From NCBI GenBank assembly GCA_018524725.1, contig JAEUWP010000176.1:1-64000 (forward strand): a stretch of 64,000 bases of DNA, given 5' to 3'. Positions within the stretch are counted from its first letter, which is position 1, and each line of letters opens with the position of its first letter. A model generated the notes under the pieces. That model did no database searches. It was not told the DNA's origin and saw only the letters and a list, made by a program, of their open reading frames with translations. The position numbers and the translations under genes are program-made. This DNA comes from Podaxis mareebaensis. Taxonomy: Eukaryota; Basidiomycota; Agaricomycetes; Agaricales; Agaricaceae. Positions 8,859-20,824 of the stretch are shown piece after piece.

Positions 8859-11241
8859 CTAGCTGTTCGGGTCCCTCATATGGCCTTCGGCGAGGTTGTT
8901 CAGCTCATCTTCTTGGGCATCCAATCGGTACACGGAAATCCAGACAAGTATTCCGGTAATGAAAGCGATAACGCCCATAACACTGTAGTTCCACACGAGC
9001 AGAGGATCCGAGGAAAGGGCTGTTAAGCGACGGTGTCAGGTACTTCCAAGACTCGAGGGAAAATTGCTACGTACAAACGAAGGCTTCGCCAAGGGCGGAA
9101 GCGAGTGCGGAGGTGAATAAAAAAACGGCCATGACCAAAGACTTCATATTTTTGGGTGCTTTGGTGAAAGCGTACTCCAGCCCAGTGATCAAGGCGAAGA
9201 TTTCGCTGAACGCAATCAAGACATAACTATAGATGATGGACCGGTCAATATCAGGTATGCTAGGAGAACAAGATGATGCTCACGATCCAGTCTGAATCCA
9301 GACATTAAGTGGTGAGACCCCATCACAGTCGGCGGCATGATAACCACACGGGTTGGTCTTATAAATGTAGTGCTGGACGACAGCTGCCCAGACCATAGCT
9401 GCGGCACCGGTGAAGAAACCAAGGGTAATCTTCTTGAGCGCGCTAAAGTTGATGCCAGCACGGCGGAGGGCAGGGTAAATCTATTTTTTTGCAGCAAGGT
9501 ACAACTCAGGGAATGTTAGATGACGAAGGATGGAGAACTCACGAGTAGGTCACAGATAGGGATGAAGATGATGAGGGCGAAGGGGTCCAGGTTGGACAAG
9601 ACATCATTAGGGAGACCATGGGTTGACATCGTAGCGGCTTGTGAAGTTAAGTTGTTGTTCAGTTGATTGTAGGTCAACCCTATGGTCGTTGATGTCAATC
9701 GTGTGGGATGACCAAAACGGTGGGTCGGGATGACTTACAATAAAGTGGGAACCAGCAGAACACACTGCAGGCTTTCAGTCCACGTCGGACTTCGTCGACC
9801 CATTTGTCGTCGAAAGTCATCCATGCGGGCTTTTCACCCTTGATGTTGCTGGGTTTCACATTTTCCCAGAAATCATCTGCTGTCATGTTCTTGTAGCACC
9901 TATAGGGGTTCCAACTCCAACGCCCTTTGGCAGCGCGAGCCCACAGACGTAGGGCAGTAGCAAGGACGGATCCGGTTGGTGGTGACCGGATATACCTTTT
10001 GCGACCTGCCAGGAGGACGATGGGACAGAGAAGGAAAACGACGGTGGGAAGAGTATAAGCAAGATAGAAACCAACAAACTGATGGAAGAAGATCAGAAGG
10101 AGTGGAACCAGACGGAGGTGAGGATTTACCTTCTCAGAGTAGGTCATTGAGATCTGGCCCACAAGAGCCCCAATATTAGTGAAGAGGTAAAAGTACTAAT
10201 CAAGAATAAATTAGCATAAGTTCTTGTGGAAGACAAAGACATTAGACCTACCATGTAAAGCCGAGACACAGTCATGGCAGGGTCAACGATAACTCGTTCG
10301 CCATCCTTGGTCGTAACAACAAACAGTTTCTTGCGTTGGTACTGCTCCGCAATCAAGGGCGAGATATTAGACTTGAACAAACCGGTACCTGTACCCAGTA
10401 AACGTTCACTATTGCTGACGAATCTCGTCTGAAAGGTGTCGTACCGAGGCCCATAACAACCAGCGCTACTACGAAAGCACCAATGGCGCTCTGGTGTTCA
10501 ATGACGCCAGGAACGGCGGCAATTATGAGGATGATATGTCCAATCAAAGCGATGGCGACTGCGACGCAGATTGTCTTGTAGCGACCCCAGTATGTGTCCG
10601 CGATGTATGCACCCAAGAGTGGCGTCACGTAGCACCTGGGAGTGAATGTTAGTCAGCATGAGCTAGACTTTCGTTGGCATGATCATATACCAGAATTGAT
10701 AGAACGTCGTGAGACCAGTTGAAGCACGTTGGCCCATTCCCAAGGCACCAGCTTGGCCATTCAATCCACCTGCTCCAGTGTGCGAGCCTTCGGGAAGCGG
10801 TTGTTGAATGTAATTCGTCTATGGGAGCAATAAACTCAGACATAGTAGAGATAAGTAAGCGACTGGAAACCCACGAAGACGACGGTGGAACCATAGAACT
10901 AGAGCGCGTTAGGGAAGATGACTTGTGCAGTATCAGTCCTTATACTCACTGAGAAGCGCTCGGCCAGCTCGACGACAGCAATCACTGAACAAAGTTAAGC
11001 AACCCGAACGAAGCCAGAAGTGACGCCACTTACTGTAGGCGTTCCACGGAATCGTATCAGCCACACGCCGCAAGGTTCGCTTCTCTTCTTCAGTAGGAAA
11101 CTCGAGCCCCTCATGAATCCCGTCCAATTCCGGTTCAGCATCAAATGCGCTCCCTGAATCCAAGTCGCGTTTCTCCGCCTGAAGTTGCTTTTCCTCGCTT
11201 ATCGCAGCAATTGCATTGTCATCGTGTCGTACTGCAGCCAT
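8859..11241 (-). CDS. PTR2: PTR2/POT family proton-coupled di/tripeptide transporter
   Basis: A multi-exon gene from the ATG at 11241 to the TAG at 8859. The N-terminus carries the family's lead-in (FPTEEEKRTLRR, IPWNAY) spliced to VVELAERFSYYG-like residues. The PTR2 signature GAYIADTYWGRYKTI is at about 10.6 kb, followed by GLGT and a TGLFKSNISPL segment typical of POT carriers. A large central loop (YIRSPPTGS to VDEVRRGLKACSVFC) and further membrane segments follow, ending in a polar tail (LDAQEDELNNLAEGH). Introns are about 50-60 nt with GTAAGT or GTGAGT donors. The protein imports small peptides through the plasma membrane with protons. I see no frameshift in the exons checked. The gypsy insertion lies about 190 bp beyond its stop, so the coding part is untouched, though the 3' end could be affected. 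Confidence 0.9.
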
Positions 11242-11994
11242 AGTTCCTTTTAGTCCCAGAAGAGCACTATGTCTCAAGGCGAGGTACCGGTGGGAGGTGG
11301 GGAGAGGTCCGGGGTGAGGTGACCTCGCGTGAGATTTGGGGGCATCCAACTTTATATCAATTGTCCATCTGTAGGCACAAGTTCCTTGAAAGAAGCCAAT
11401 TGCAAATCGGTTGGAATTAGAAGTTGGACAGTTGCATGTGCTTGCGAAGAGTTTGACAGGCGACGGGTCTAAAAATAGATCAGGGAGTAGGGAGTAGTGG
11501 ATTTGTTAGTGATAAGCTTTGTCAAGTTCCGGGTATGGCATTCGGAATCTGGGGACAAGTTCCCACGCCTATCTGAAAAAGGCCGTATCGTGAATCCGGA
11601 CTACTCGTTGCCAGGAAACCGACAGCCCAGTGCCGCTTTTGTGATGCAACGAAGAAGCAACTTCGTACGCGCTCCTCGCCTCTCAGGAAGGCCATAGGTA
11701 TGTCTTATGGAGCGAGAATAGGGTGTTTTTGTATCCTGCCCGTATCCGCGCCTTATTAATGACCGTATCAGTCTTGAGGTTGGCTTGCAAAGGTTCCGGA
11801 ACCGCTCGCGCCAGAAATAACGGAGTTTCTCAATTCAGCTTTCTACGTGATTACAGACCTTCGACTGGGAGTAGTGCAGTCAGCAGCGATGTCCTGCCCT
11901 AATAACTTCGCAGAGATGATGCGATCAGATCAAGGGTGGTCATTGGTTCATTCCTGGGCACTCAACTTACACTTAGTATCTAATTTAATTGCTT
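11242..11994. other. Intergenic, divergent promoter region
   Basis: Lies between the start of the transporter (-) and the start of the truncated PA-domain gene (+), so it probably holds the transporter promoter. No gene or clear motif is seen. Confidence 0.5.
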
Positions 11995-13066
11995 ATGGTA
12001 CCCCTCCTTCCCATCCTCCTAGCGACGCTTTCTGCCGCGTATATCCCCAGTTCTCCAACAAATTCAACCCAGGATGCTATTACAAACGGTCTCAACGTAA
12101 CTGACACCTCCACGCTTAGTTTGCACTGGTACCCAAACAGGTCCGCATCACCTTCCAACGCACAACGTCTCACTCTCACCTAGCCTCGTAGCTCATACAC
12201 GGACAACGTCTCATATCGTTTACCTGGCAATGACAGTGAGGGAATCAACAAAGTGAGCCATCAATGCATCACTCACTGTATACTTCAAGCTGGCTGATTT
12301 TTCTCGAGGGCATCCTGGTCCACTTTCCAGAGGAATTTGTCAACGAACTCACCCCACCAAGTGCGCCTTTATCTACACCCGTGCTATTGTTGCCTATGAA
12401 ACTAACCCAGATATGGCTAGCTTCGACACCCTGGATTGCTATGGCCTCCTGCGACTTCAATGTGACCAACGCTTCAATGGAAACTGACATTTTTACTCTT
12501 GCACGCGAAAAAGGCGCCGTCGGGGTTGTGCGTCATCCACTCTCTGCTTCTTGAGCTTTCTGCTGAATAAGCCCATCTCTGTACCAGTTGTTATATTCCC
12601 TTTACTCATCGGCATGCATCATTAACCCGGAATACATTGCCTCCTCCACCTTCAATTTTGGTTTCGATATTTTCTCCACGCAGAGCAAAACCAGTTCCCA
12701 TCTAATCGAATCCCAGTTCAGCCAGCTCAAGCTCACGAACACGAGCATCTCCATATATGATTCCCAGCGTCTAAACGATACAGCAGACAGCGTCAAGGGT
12801 TCGATTGAGAAGGATCAGGCTACGAAACCGGGATTTCTCTATGCTGTACTGCGTGCACATAATGCCACGACTAACACGAATGATACTGTTGTGGCACCTA
12901 CGAATGGCGCGAATACGAATGTGAGGAGTTCCCGTTCCACCACGTCTCTCCTTACGATGTAAGTATTGGTCACTTCATCAAAAGCGGAGCAGCACAGGGC
13001 TAATACATCTTCGCCAGGATCATACTCTATTTTGGCACAAGCTGCATTTCCGCCTATTGGGATTAG
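11995..13066 (+). pseudogene. Truncated secreted PA-domain / RING-type membrane protein gene
   Basis: The ATG at 11995 opens a signal peptide (MVPLLPILLATLSAAYI) followed by an Asn/Thr/Ser-rich start. Later segments in shifting frames (about 12.29-12.54 and 12.59-12.96 kb) resemble the lumenal PA domain of fungal RING-finger membrane proteins, with tracts such as GILVHFPEEF, PWIAMASCD, ASMETDIFTLA, YSSACIINPEY and DIFSTQSKTSS. A last intron joins to IILYFGTSCISAYWD and a stop at 13064, in the middle of what should be the membrane helix; no RING finger follows. Frame changes near 12.18 and 12.55 kb need introns or are lesions. The family call is from memory of such proteins, so moderate. The truncation is the odd point: it looks like a gene remnant. 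Confidence 0.45.
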
Positions 13067-13198
13067 ATAATCATATATGAACATACACTGACAAAAAGCT
13101 AGCGGACGATATGGTGTAGCTCTGCTTCAGCAACATCTTGTTGCCAAGTCCAACTGAGATGCGGCATTCGACGCAACGCGCCACGTTCAAAAGCGGGT

Positions 13199-14356
13199 TT
13201 AGTCGGCTGCGAGCTCGAGCTTGATCTTAGCAATAGCGGCGGCAGGGTTAAGGCCCTTGGGGCAAGTACGCGAGCCTTTCAAATCCCAATCAGAGCAAGT
13301 CAGAAAAATGGAGTGAGAATGACTCACAGTTGAAAATAGTGTGACATCGGTACATGCTCATCTCGTTCTGCAAGCGTTCCTTACGCTCCGCGCCATGGGT
13401 GTCCTAGAGGTAATAGACTGTGAGTAAGGAAGCTGCGACAGAGAACTATGACGTAGCGGAACTGACCCGGGAGTCCGCAATCCACCTGTAGGCCTGCATG
13501 AGAGTGGCGGGGCCGAGGTACTCGTCCTGGTTCCACCAGTAGGATGGGCAAGAAGTCGAGCAGCAAGCACAGAGAATGCACTCATAGAGACCATCGAGCT
13601 TCTTGCGGTCTTCGGGGGATTGGAGGAACTCGCCTGGGGAAGGTTTGAGCATACATATTCACCAAGGGGTGAAACCAGGACGCACCTTGGGCAGGAGGGT
13701 TGTCGTTCTGCAACCAAGGTTGGATAGACTTGTACTGTTTGTAAAAGAGAGTCAAGTCGGGAACGAGGTCCTTCACGATGTACACTGAGAAAAAGCCGTG
13801 AGCTTATTTCCACGGGGAACGGCACGCCTATACTTACTATGAGGAAGAGGATAGATCTTGCTATCCTTCGAGGGATTTCTATCAATCCTGCACAGGCAGG
13901 CGAGTGTGTTCTGGCCGTCAATGTTCATGGCGCAAGAGCCACAAATACCCTCGCGGCATGAGCGACGGAAGGTGAGGGTGGGGTCAATCTCGTTCTTGAT
14001 CTTAATAAGCGCATCCAGCACCTACGGGAACTAGTGAGACACCAGGATATATGCGGGGATGGGTGAACCCGTAACTCACCATAGGTCCGCATTGGTTGAG
14101 GTCGATCTTGTACGACTGCAACGTCGGCTTCTTCGAAGGCTCATCCGGGTTCTACAACATGCCACACGCTCTCCGTGAGTAAAACAGGCCAAAACGGCTT
14201 GAACGAAGGAAAATCACGGACCCAGCGGTAGATCTTGAACTCCTTCTCGAGGACAGACTTTTGGAGAGGCGCTGCCTGTGCAGCACGGACGGTGGTTGCG
14301 AACGAGCGGGAGAGGTTTGCGCGGGTGAGGGCCGAACGTGTGCTTGCGGCGAGCAT
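13199..14356 (-). CDS. SDH2: Succinate dehydrogenase iron-sulfur subunit (SDHB, complex II)
   Basis: The ATG at 14356 starts a mitochondrial presequence rich in Ala, Ser and Arg. Exons splice to [14 protein letters not shown], then the 2Fe-2S motif CREGICGSC with a distal Cys (about 13.95-13.89 kb), then [12 protein letters not shown], the 4Fe-4S motif [13 protein letters not shown] (about 13.55 kb) and the final [17 protein letters not shown], ending LELAAD and TAA at 13199. It passes electrons from FAD in the flavoprotein subunit to ubiquinone in the inner mitochondrial membrane. All cysteines expected for the three clusters are visible. At least five short introns, including one starting GTCCGT right after KIYRW. 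No lesion seen. Confidence 0.96.
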
Positions 14357-14671
14357 GGTGGAGAACGTGGAGGACAGTGGACAAGTGTGGAGGAAATAAG
14401 AAAATGCAATGAAGGACAGGAGATCGGGCGGTCCTCGTCGTCGCGTGATATCGGAAGTCCGCCAGATCGGGTACTCCCCTGTCACACTCCGGACCAATCA
14501 CATGCCGCCTATTTCCTCCCACCACCTCTTCTGCTCTCTCGTCCTCATCCTTCGTGCTGAACATTGCAACGTAATGTATGTCGATGTGTGCCTTCTTTGC
14601 GCTGTATTGTCCTCCAACTAGCTATGAATTTTCAATGCCCACAGAAATCATGTACATGATCGTTCACCGTT
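14357..14671. other. Intergenic, SDHB promoter side
   Basis: Upstream of the SDHB start. It contains a CT/AG-rich stretch and no supported gene. Confidence 0.5.
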
Positions 14672-15346
14672 CTAGCGCCGCATATGTTGGTCCGTTGCCG
14701 TTTCGCTACCACGGTGGACAAACCCAACTTTTGTTGAATAATTTAATACATTGACGCCGTAAACATAATAACTGATCTTCGTCATCACGGAACCATAGAC
14801 TCGCGAGCTTAGTGCTACTCCAGTCGGACCAACCCTTAAATGTCCGCCCGACATCTCCCTGTGATGTTCCCTTTCCTCAGCTATGGCCCTAATATGTTCT
14901 ATGCTACACACAACGGGCGCCTGAGGACAGACCACCTCTGTCCCAAAAGTGCAAACCCGCGGCTTCGTCCAAGCTTTATAAGCGAGCATCCGGATCTCGA
15001 AGTCACTCGTCATAGCGATATGGACGGCCCTATGTATAGAACACGCCATGAACGTCCATTTCTTACAGAACACAAATTGTCGATTCACCTCAGATGCCGC
15101 CACCAACCGCTCATCTCTTCGGTAATCACTTTCTAATACCGTCCGTTCGTCCACAGAATATCCCGTCCTCCTGTGCCACCACCATATCTGCACCGTCTCG
15201 ATAGTCCGATGAACCCTTGTCCCGAAAGCTCCCCCACAACCTATCTCAGGTTCATGCCCTGTGTCACTCATTTTCGCGTCCCCAAGCATTTCCCCACGTA
15301 ATTTGATATAGCCCGCCTGTGGCACTGAATACTTGGGTTGATTCAT
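14672..15346 (-). CDS. Unrecognised ORF of 224 codons
   Basis: An uninterrupted frame with a true ATG at 15346. The predicted protein is of mixed composition with several Trp, Cys and His residues (tract VQIWWWHRRTGYSV) and a basic C-terminus. There are no repeats, signal peptide or domain that I know. It is back to back with the + strand ORF starting at 15358. A single 675-base frame is unusual for this intron-rich genome and also unusual by chance, so it may be an orphan gene, an intronless retrocopy, or a low-stop accident. Confidence 0.25.
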   Translation of the reverse strand: MNQPKYSVPQAGYIKLRGEMLGDAKMSDTGHEPEIGCGGAFGTRVHRTIETVQIWWWHRRTGYSVDERTVLESDYRRDERLVAASEVNRQFVFCKKWTFMACSIHRAVHIAMTSDFEIRMLAYKAWTKPRVCTFGTEVVCPQAPVVCSIEHIRAIAEEREHHREMSGGHLRVGPTGVALSSRVYGSVMTKISYYVYGVNVLNYSTKVGFVHRGSETATDQHMRR

Positions 15347-15357
15347 AATGCTGCAAG

Positions 15358-16239
15358 TTGCCGTCTGGCTTGAATCGTGTTAGGAAACCCTCTTATGGCG
15401 TGCTTCTTTACATATGCGGGGTGAGGGCGGCCTCGAGAGGTAAGACACCTGTTCTGATGAGGGTAGCAGGGGGGTATGACTTCATTCTCGTACTTGCAGC
15501 CATCATTTATATACCCTGGGATCCTAGCGTCGACGCCCTCGGTAAATCACTAAGTATGAAGCTCCACAGGGATCAAACGCACCACTTGCCGCTGGCGCTG
15601 TATTTTCGAAACTCAGGTTTGTTCGGAGACCCTGTGCAGCCCCATGTGTGCCAGGCGACGATGGGCCTTGGAAGTTCCAATTCAGAATCATGGTTCTCTA
15701 GGCGAAACCGATTCACATCCCGAAATTCCGAACGTGTCACTGGATGTTTGAGTTTCGTGAATCTGACGATGACTGAGATTCATGTAGAACCGGTACGTAT
15801 TACCCCATTCAGGTTTGTAATTACAACTTGGCGTCTCACAGGATTCGACTACAATACCCCGAAGGATGTGTTCGGGCGTTCCGGTACTTGGCAACTCCTT
15901 GCAACGCTCTACATGTCTAATTCAATAAACCGGCCATCGTGCAATGACGACCGAGTAGGCCCCGCTGGTGCACAGTCTACGGGTGCTGAACGACCAAACC
16001 CAAACCAAATCCGATTCCTCCGAAAATGTGAGTCCGGGGTAGGACTCGCATCAAATGACGTGCGACTTATCATGAGCGCTATCGACAGGTTCCACACGAC
16101 CGCTGATTACCCTTATCATCAGTCCTTAGCAATGCTCCACACCGGCTCCTCACTCTCACCGCCTTTTCAGGCTAGACCCATCATCATTGATGGGTGGAGA
16201 GGCCTGTCGTGGGCCTTTTTTACACCCTTGAACAGCTGA
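15358..16239 (+). CDS. Unrecognised ORF of about 290 codons
   Basis: An 882-base frame without stops whose upstream edge is TTG; the first ATG in frame is about 33 codons in. The translation shows no low-complexity tract, membrane helix or known motif. It is divergent from the ORF at 14672-15346, with only 11 bases between them. Being intronless and unmatched makes a real gene uncertain, but the open length makes it worth recording. The end lies just after a small hairpin-like CCCATCATCATTGATGGG. Confidence 0.25.
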   Translation: MPSGLNRVRKPSYGVLLYICGVRAASRGKTPVLMRVAGGYDFILVLAAIIYIPWDPSVDALGKSLSMKLHRDQTHHLPLALYFRNSGLFGDPVQPHVCQATMGLGSSNSESWFSRRNRFTSRNSERVTGCLSFVNLTMTEIHVEPVRITPFRFVITTWRLTGFDYNTPKDVFGRSGTWQLLATLYMSNSINRPSCNDDRVGPAGAQSTGAERPNPNQIRFLRKCESGVGLASNDVRLIMSAIDRFHTTADYPYHQSLAMLHTGSSLSPPFQARPIIIDGWRGLSWAFFTPLNS

Positions 16240-17305
16240 ACTGAATACTGTCAGGTCTTCCAAGATTCTCTCATTCATTCTTTCGCCTAGTGGTGTGCGC
16301 CACATCCGCATCTCAAGTTCTTTCAACTCCAAACCCCTCGGATAACGCCACACTAGCCGACTGCCTGTGACTACCTGAGAATATCACCCACAATACACGA
16401 TAGTCTTTCGTTGTCAGGTGACTTTCACTCAGCCATCCAGCTTAGCCATCCAGGAATCAGAGCCACCATCATACTCATTGTGAGTCTGCAGATATATTCA
16501 CTTGTCATCATAAACATTATCATCTACGACTATGAAAATCAGGAAGATCGAGCAGATAAGTAGTGCTCGGTTTGATGATGGCAAATCGTGCAGGTCAGGT
16601 CGTGTAAGTTTTGGTAGTCAAGGGCCTCCGAAGGGTTTTATGAATCGATCGGCTGAAGCGCCATCGCATGTTCACACACATTTCGCATTCAACTCCACTT
16701 TTGTGGGAGAGTGTGTCCAACGCCGAATGTGCAGGAACTTGAGGCTCAGGTTGTAGGGTGCTGGTTTCTCTTCGCGAATTCATCGAAGTGTTGTCATTTT
16801 TGCTTGGTGATTTGCTACATACTGGAAGATCGTAGAGAATCACTCACTTTCGAATACAATATGCGACAGATCATACTCAATATGGCCGGGATGGTCCAGG
16901 ATTGCAAGGAACGGAATAGGGATACACCGGTAGGGTAGCCGACGACAGGAACTACGTTGAATCGATCGCGGGACCTGTCGGAAATACGGACGGAGGATGC
17001 TCAGGTGGGGGATGTAGGAAAAGATGAGAAGGCTCCGATTTTTTTTTTTTTTTTTTGAATCCAGAGAGAAGGCTCCGAATGGACGTTAGTTGACTGGCAC
17101 CATTTGGAATCATTGCGGTGGAGCATTAGTCTGTCCACGGATGTCGCCCGCACCGGTTCCTTGCAGATTGCATGCAAACCAAGGATCCCAATCTCAATAG
17201 CGGGTATTTTTGCCGGAGTACGCGTTATATATACATCGTCGCAACATTGTACGGTAGACCGCTCCTACCATAACTCAGTCACGGGCATCTAGCTTCATTT
17301 GCCTC
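16240..17305. other. Intergenic, contains a small retro-insertion
   Basis: No gene is supported. The notable item is a poly-T run with flanking direct repeats at 17026-17078. Confidence 0.5.
17026..17078 (-). mobile_element. Minimal poly(A)-tailed retro-insertion with 13 bp target duplication
   Basis: GAGAAGGCTCCGA occurs at 17026-17038 and again at 17066-17078. Between them are 18 T followed by GAATCCAGA. Read on the minus strand this is nine bases plus an A18 tail bounded by a perfect 13 bp direct repeat, the pattern left by target-primed reverse transcription of an almost completely 5'-truncated transcript. There is nothing left to identify the source RNA. Confidence 0.65.
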
Positions 17306-17890
17306 CTACTTTTCGAAGTCTTCGTCCGCTATGAGTCTACGCTTAACAATTTTCAAATGCTCGGGTTTGGCGCCACTCAGCCTTAATCTAAATGTATCCC
17401 AAAGCGACAGCCACTTAAGCTCACCCGCAAAAACACCGCCCTCTTCCATAAGCTACTGCTTTGTGCTGAGGTCGTGTTCCCTTTTCTTCAGCAGAGGTGG
17501 CTGGAACCGAGACATGAAAGGCATGCTATCTTCCTCGGGTCTGCCCTTGGACGATCGTGGGCAGCTGATTGCACCCGCAAGGACGTCCTTCTTGTTATGT
17601 TCGGCAAGCCAGCTGTCAATAAGATATCCGGGGACTGCGCGTCGCCGTGATCAATTACATACCAGCCCCGGTGGCAGCAATGGTGACACAATCCTTCTTC
17701 TAGAGTTGTGCCTTGGCATCTTCAACCTGGACGTCACAGGGATAAAATTCTTGTACTTCATTGCGAAGCTCGGATATTGAGGGAACACGGTATTTCAGAA
17801 CCGATATTGGGTGGTTTTGTGGGAGACGCGTCGGGGGTGCCTTAACTGGACGAATGGCGCGTCGTTCACGCGCCCACGAATTGATCACAT
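17306..17890 (-). pseudogene. Decayed RecQ/DEAD-type helicase fragment
   Basis: On the minus strand, around 17.78-17.65 kb, the translation runs VPSISELRNEVQEFY, then after an in-frame TAG, KKDCVTIAATGAG. That matches the entry to the helicase core of agaricomycete RecQ-like helicases, where IAATGxGKT is Walker A; here the Lys-Thr is lost and the frame stops. Downstream, in another frame (about 17.63-17.45 kb), an open stretch (DSWLAEHNKKDV, AGAISCPRSS) and a further one ending at 17306 look coding-like but unassigned. Stops and frame changes mean no functional product. The helicase call rests on one motif region. Confidence 0.42.
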
Positions 17891-18317
17891 GTATTTCAAA
17901 GCCTTAATCAAGTGACTACAAATAACACTGTGTGCCAGTCCGCGGGACGCATTAGAAGCCGTTGAAGCTTTCGGTAGAACTTCGTAACAATGTGGTCATA
18001 TCATATGATAGCATCCTACTGGACCGGAGAGGCCTGCCCCAGCTTCTCTTTCCTATTCTTTGATGTATCACATATGGGAGGTTTGAAGATTGGTCATAAG
18101 CATGAAATCTAACGATTAGAATATGAGCTGTTAACTCCGAGTCTCTGACTCTCGGGCCTCCGCTTGCACGAGATAAGCAGGCTCATCTGGCGCCTTTGAG
18201 GAGAATTTGGCATGCCTACGGGCCTGGGCTCAAAGGCGGAAAAGGGTTCAATTCGTACATACAGAAGTAGTAGACGTAGACTCAAGGACAAGGGGAGGTA
18301 ACAAGCAAAGGGCATAG
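17891..18317. other. Intergenic, 3' side of Hsp70-like copy 1
   Basis: No gene is supported in either strand. Confidence 0.5.
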
Positions 18318-20824
18318 TTACATTCGATACTCGATCTCGGTGTCAAACAAGATTTCAGCAGGACCACTACAATCCCTTCATCAATAACCTACGTGCAGAA
18401 TCAAGAGCAAGCATACCGTTTCTCAACTCCCTGTGGAAAAGGGCAGGTAATCAAAGAGAATAAGGCAGAGGATACGACGAGAAACATACGTTTTCTTTCC
18501 ATGCGTACTGAGCTTTGAACTCGGTGATACCAAACAAGATAATGATGTCATAGCAGAGCTTGAAGTAAGTGTTACCTAATTCGCCAACGGAAGGTTGCAA
18601 CCCGTTGATGAGTTCGGAAAGATTCGCCCGCACTATGAACAGGTCGTAAAAGTTTTCTTCGACATAATAAAGTCAGTCGAGCTCCAAGTCGACACGCGTT
18701 GATGGCTGACCTGCATCCTGGTCCTCAAAATCCGGACGGGATATGGCGGTTCCCCTGTAGCATGTAATAGTCGTCGAGTTCTCCATCACCAGCCCGGATT
18801 TACTGTAACATTCTTCGTAGAATGAAGCGCGGAACTCTTGTGTATCTGACACAAGTGTATCCTACAAGCAACCGGTCTCAATCAGCAAGGTGAACATGGA
18901 AAATATTGACCGTCGTAACCTTCGCCAGTATGACCGAGAATGCCTTCGGTAAGATGAGGTTCCCGCTCATACTGCAGAAGGCGTTGAATGAGCGTTTGAT
19001 ATGTTCGGGATCAAAGGGATTGTACGGCGTGCAGCAACGCACACCAAGGGTGTGTTTTGCTACACGAGTACGGACGTATGGTCGTAGATAGCCTGCAACT
19101 GCACCATCAGGCACTGCTTTATTCCTCATCCTTCATTGAGTATTATTCAGCAGTTAAACGTGTTAATAGACGCTCACAAATGCGCATCCGCTCGGCGAAC
19201 ATCAAATCCACGTAACTGCAGCCTTTGTCGTAACTGGTTATACAAATAATCGCTTGCAGCGAAGCCACCGACGAGGAAGACGGTCTGAGAGTTATCACCG
19301 TCATAAGTACATTTCAGAAGCCGTGACATCACCCACAGATATTGTTTTCGGGGCCAGTGCACGTTGCTCCAATACCGCTTCAACGATGCACTGTACCGAA
19401 GGTTCGAAGAAGTCGGCAATTACAGTCCTAATAGTATATTTGATTAGCTTTGAACGAACTCACATCAGGCAAGTTGGAATACGCGCCCATCTAATTTCAG
19501 CTGACCTGCTCGGATACCTAGACTAGGGTCCCTGTCACGAGCGGTTCCAAATTTAACATACTGAGGATCGCTTGGATCACGGAAAGAAAGCTTTGTGGTC
19601 TTGTCAAACTTCTCTGTCATGGAGGGAACATCCTCGTGGAAGCGCGAACCCAGAAGATATGCTACAAAGCCACTATCATTGAGGATATCAAATGTGATGC
19701 ATTGATCGCGACATACCATCAAGATATTTTCCTGCTGCTCGTGTTACAAAAATCGAACCTTTGAAGTAACCTGAAGAGAAACATATTCCAGCTTCCTGTG
19801 AGACAATCCGCAAGAAGAAACTTACACTGGGCCGCCACGATTTCCTCGTACTCGTCATTGGAAGCCCATTTGCGCGCGTATGTACTAACATCAACAGTTC
19901 CTCCTCCGGCATCCACAATTGTAACAGCGTCGCCCCCCTAACAACGTTTCAACGGTTTGGGTGTGTCGCGAGAAAGATGGAGAGGGAAATACCCTGATGG
20001 AATCCGTCATCATGCCTTTGTCGATACAAAAGTTCAGGCTGGCTTCGCCCTCGCTGATGAACGATATCCGTGCATGGTCTCTTGGAGTGTCCATGATCAA
20101 CCCAGCCTGGACGGCGGCCTTCCTCATGAGAGTCTGTTGTGCTCCTTCCCATGCGTTCGGGTGTGATAAGATGAACTCAGCGCTTGCTGAGTCCAGAAGG
20201 CTTCGACCGTCCACGTGTGTCTCTTGAATATAACTCCTAGCGCACCGATTCAGATACCGGAGAAAGTCTGCGAAAAGATCCACGGCAGTTTTTCCGGTAG
20301 GTAATGGCGGAATCTCTTCAGAAACGGATGCTGTTGTCCGAGTCTTGGGTCGAAGGTGAAGCTTGAACCTGGAGACAACCTGAGTACTCAGTTCACTTTG
20401 AGGGCCTTGGAGACGATACCATTCTGCCTTGACCCATCGTCCATCACTTGCTAGTCCCTCGATTCCTTCCTGTTCTGTCTCTGCGCCTACTGCATGGGGG
20501 ATTCCATCAGGCCCATAATAGATCACTGTCGGCACTTTTGCATCTCCCCCGGTCTTGGCTCGTCCGGGAAACCTGGAGCAGACGTCTGTTCAGCACTCGT
20601 AAGGCAAAGGACGGGAGGCCGCGACTGGTACCTCGTCACAGGCCTGATTTCAGGCTCACGACCAGGATCAAGAATTCTGGAGTTGAGCGGCCATTTGTCA
20701 GTAATCATTATGTCGTCTATGTTACCCGGACATACGTATATGAGATACCACTGTATGTGGTACCGACGTCGAAGGCAAGGACGAGTTTGCGCTGCGTGCC
20801 TGTGTATACGGTACGAGGAGGCAT
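18318..20824 (-). CDS. Hsp70-like (HSPA12-type) ATPase, array copy 1
   Basis: ATG at 20824, TAA at 18318, about a dozen short introns, estimated near 590 residues. Exon 1 has the phosphate-1 loop AFDVGTTYSGISYTY. Exon 2 reads FPGRAKTGGDAKVPTVIYY. Exon 3 begins FKLHLRPKTRTT and carries LSHPNAWEGAQQTLMRKAA. The phosphate-2 loop DAGGGTVDVSTYARK is at about 19.9 kb and the adenosine motif VFLVGGFAASDYLYNQL at about 19.28 kb. NKAVPDGAVAGYLRP follows, then a beta-rich C-terminal part (ITCYRG, ITEFKAQYAW) ending GPAEILFDTEIEY. Known Hsp70s use the fold to bind and hydrolyse ATP; these fungal relatives lack the usual peptide-binding domain, and their clients are unknown. Closest by eye to copy 5. No lesion seen. 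Confidence 0.86.
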
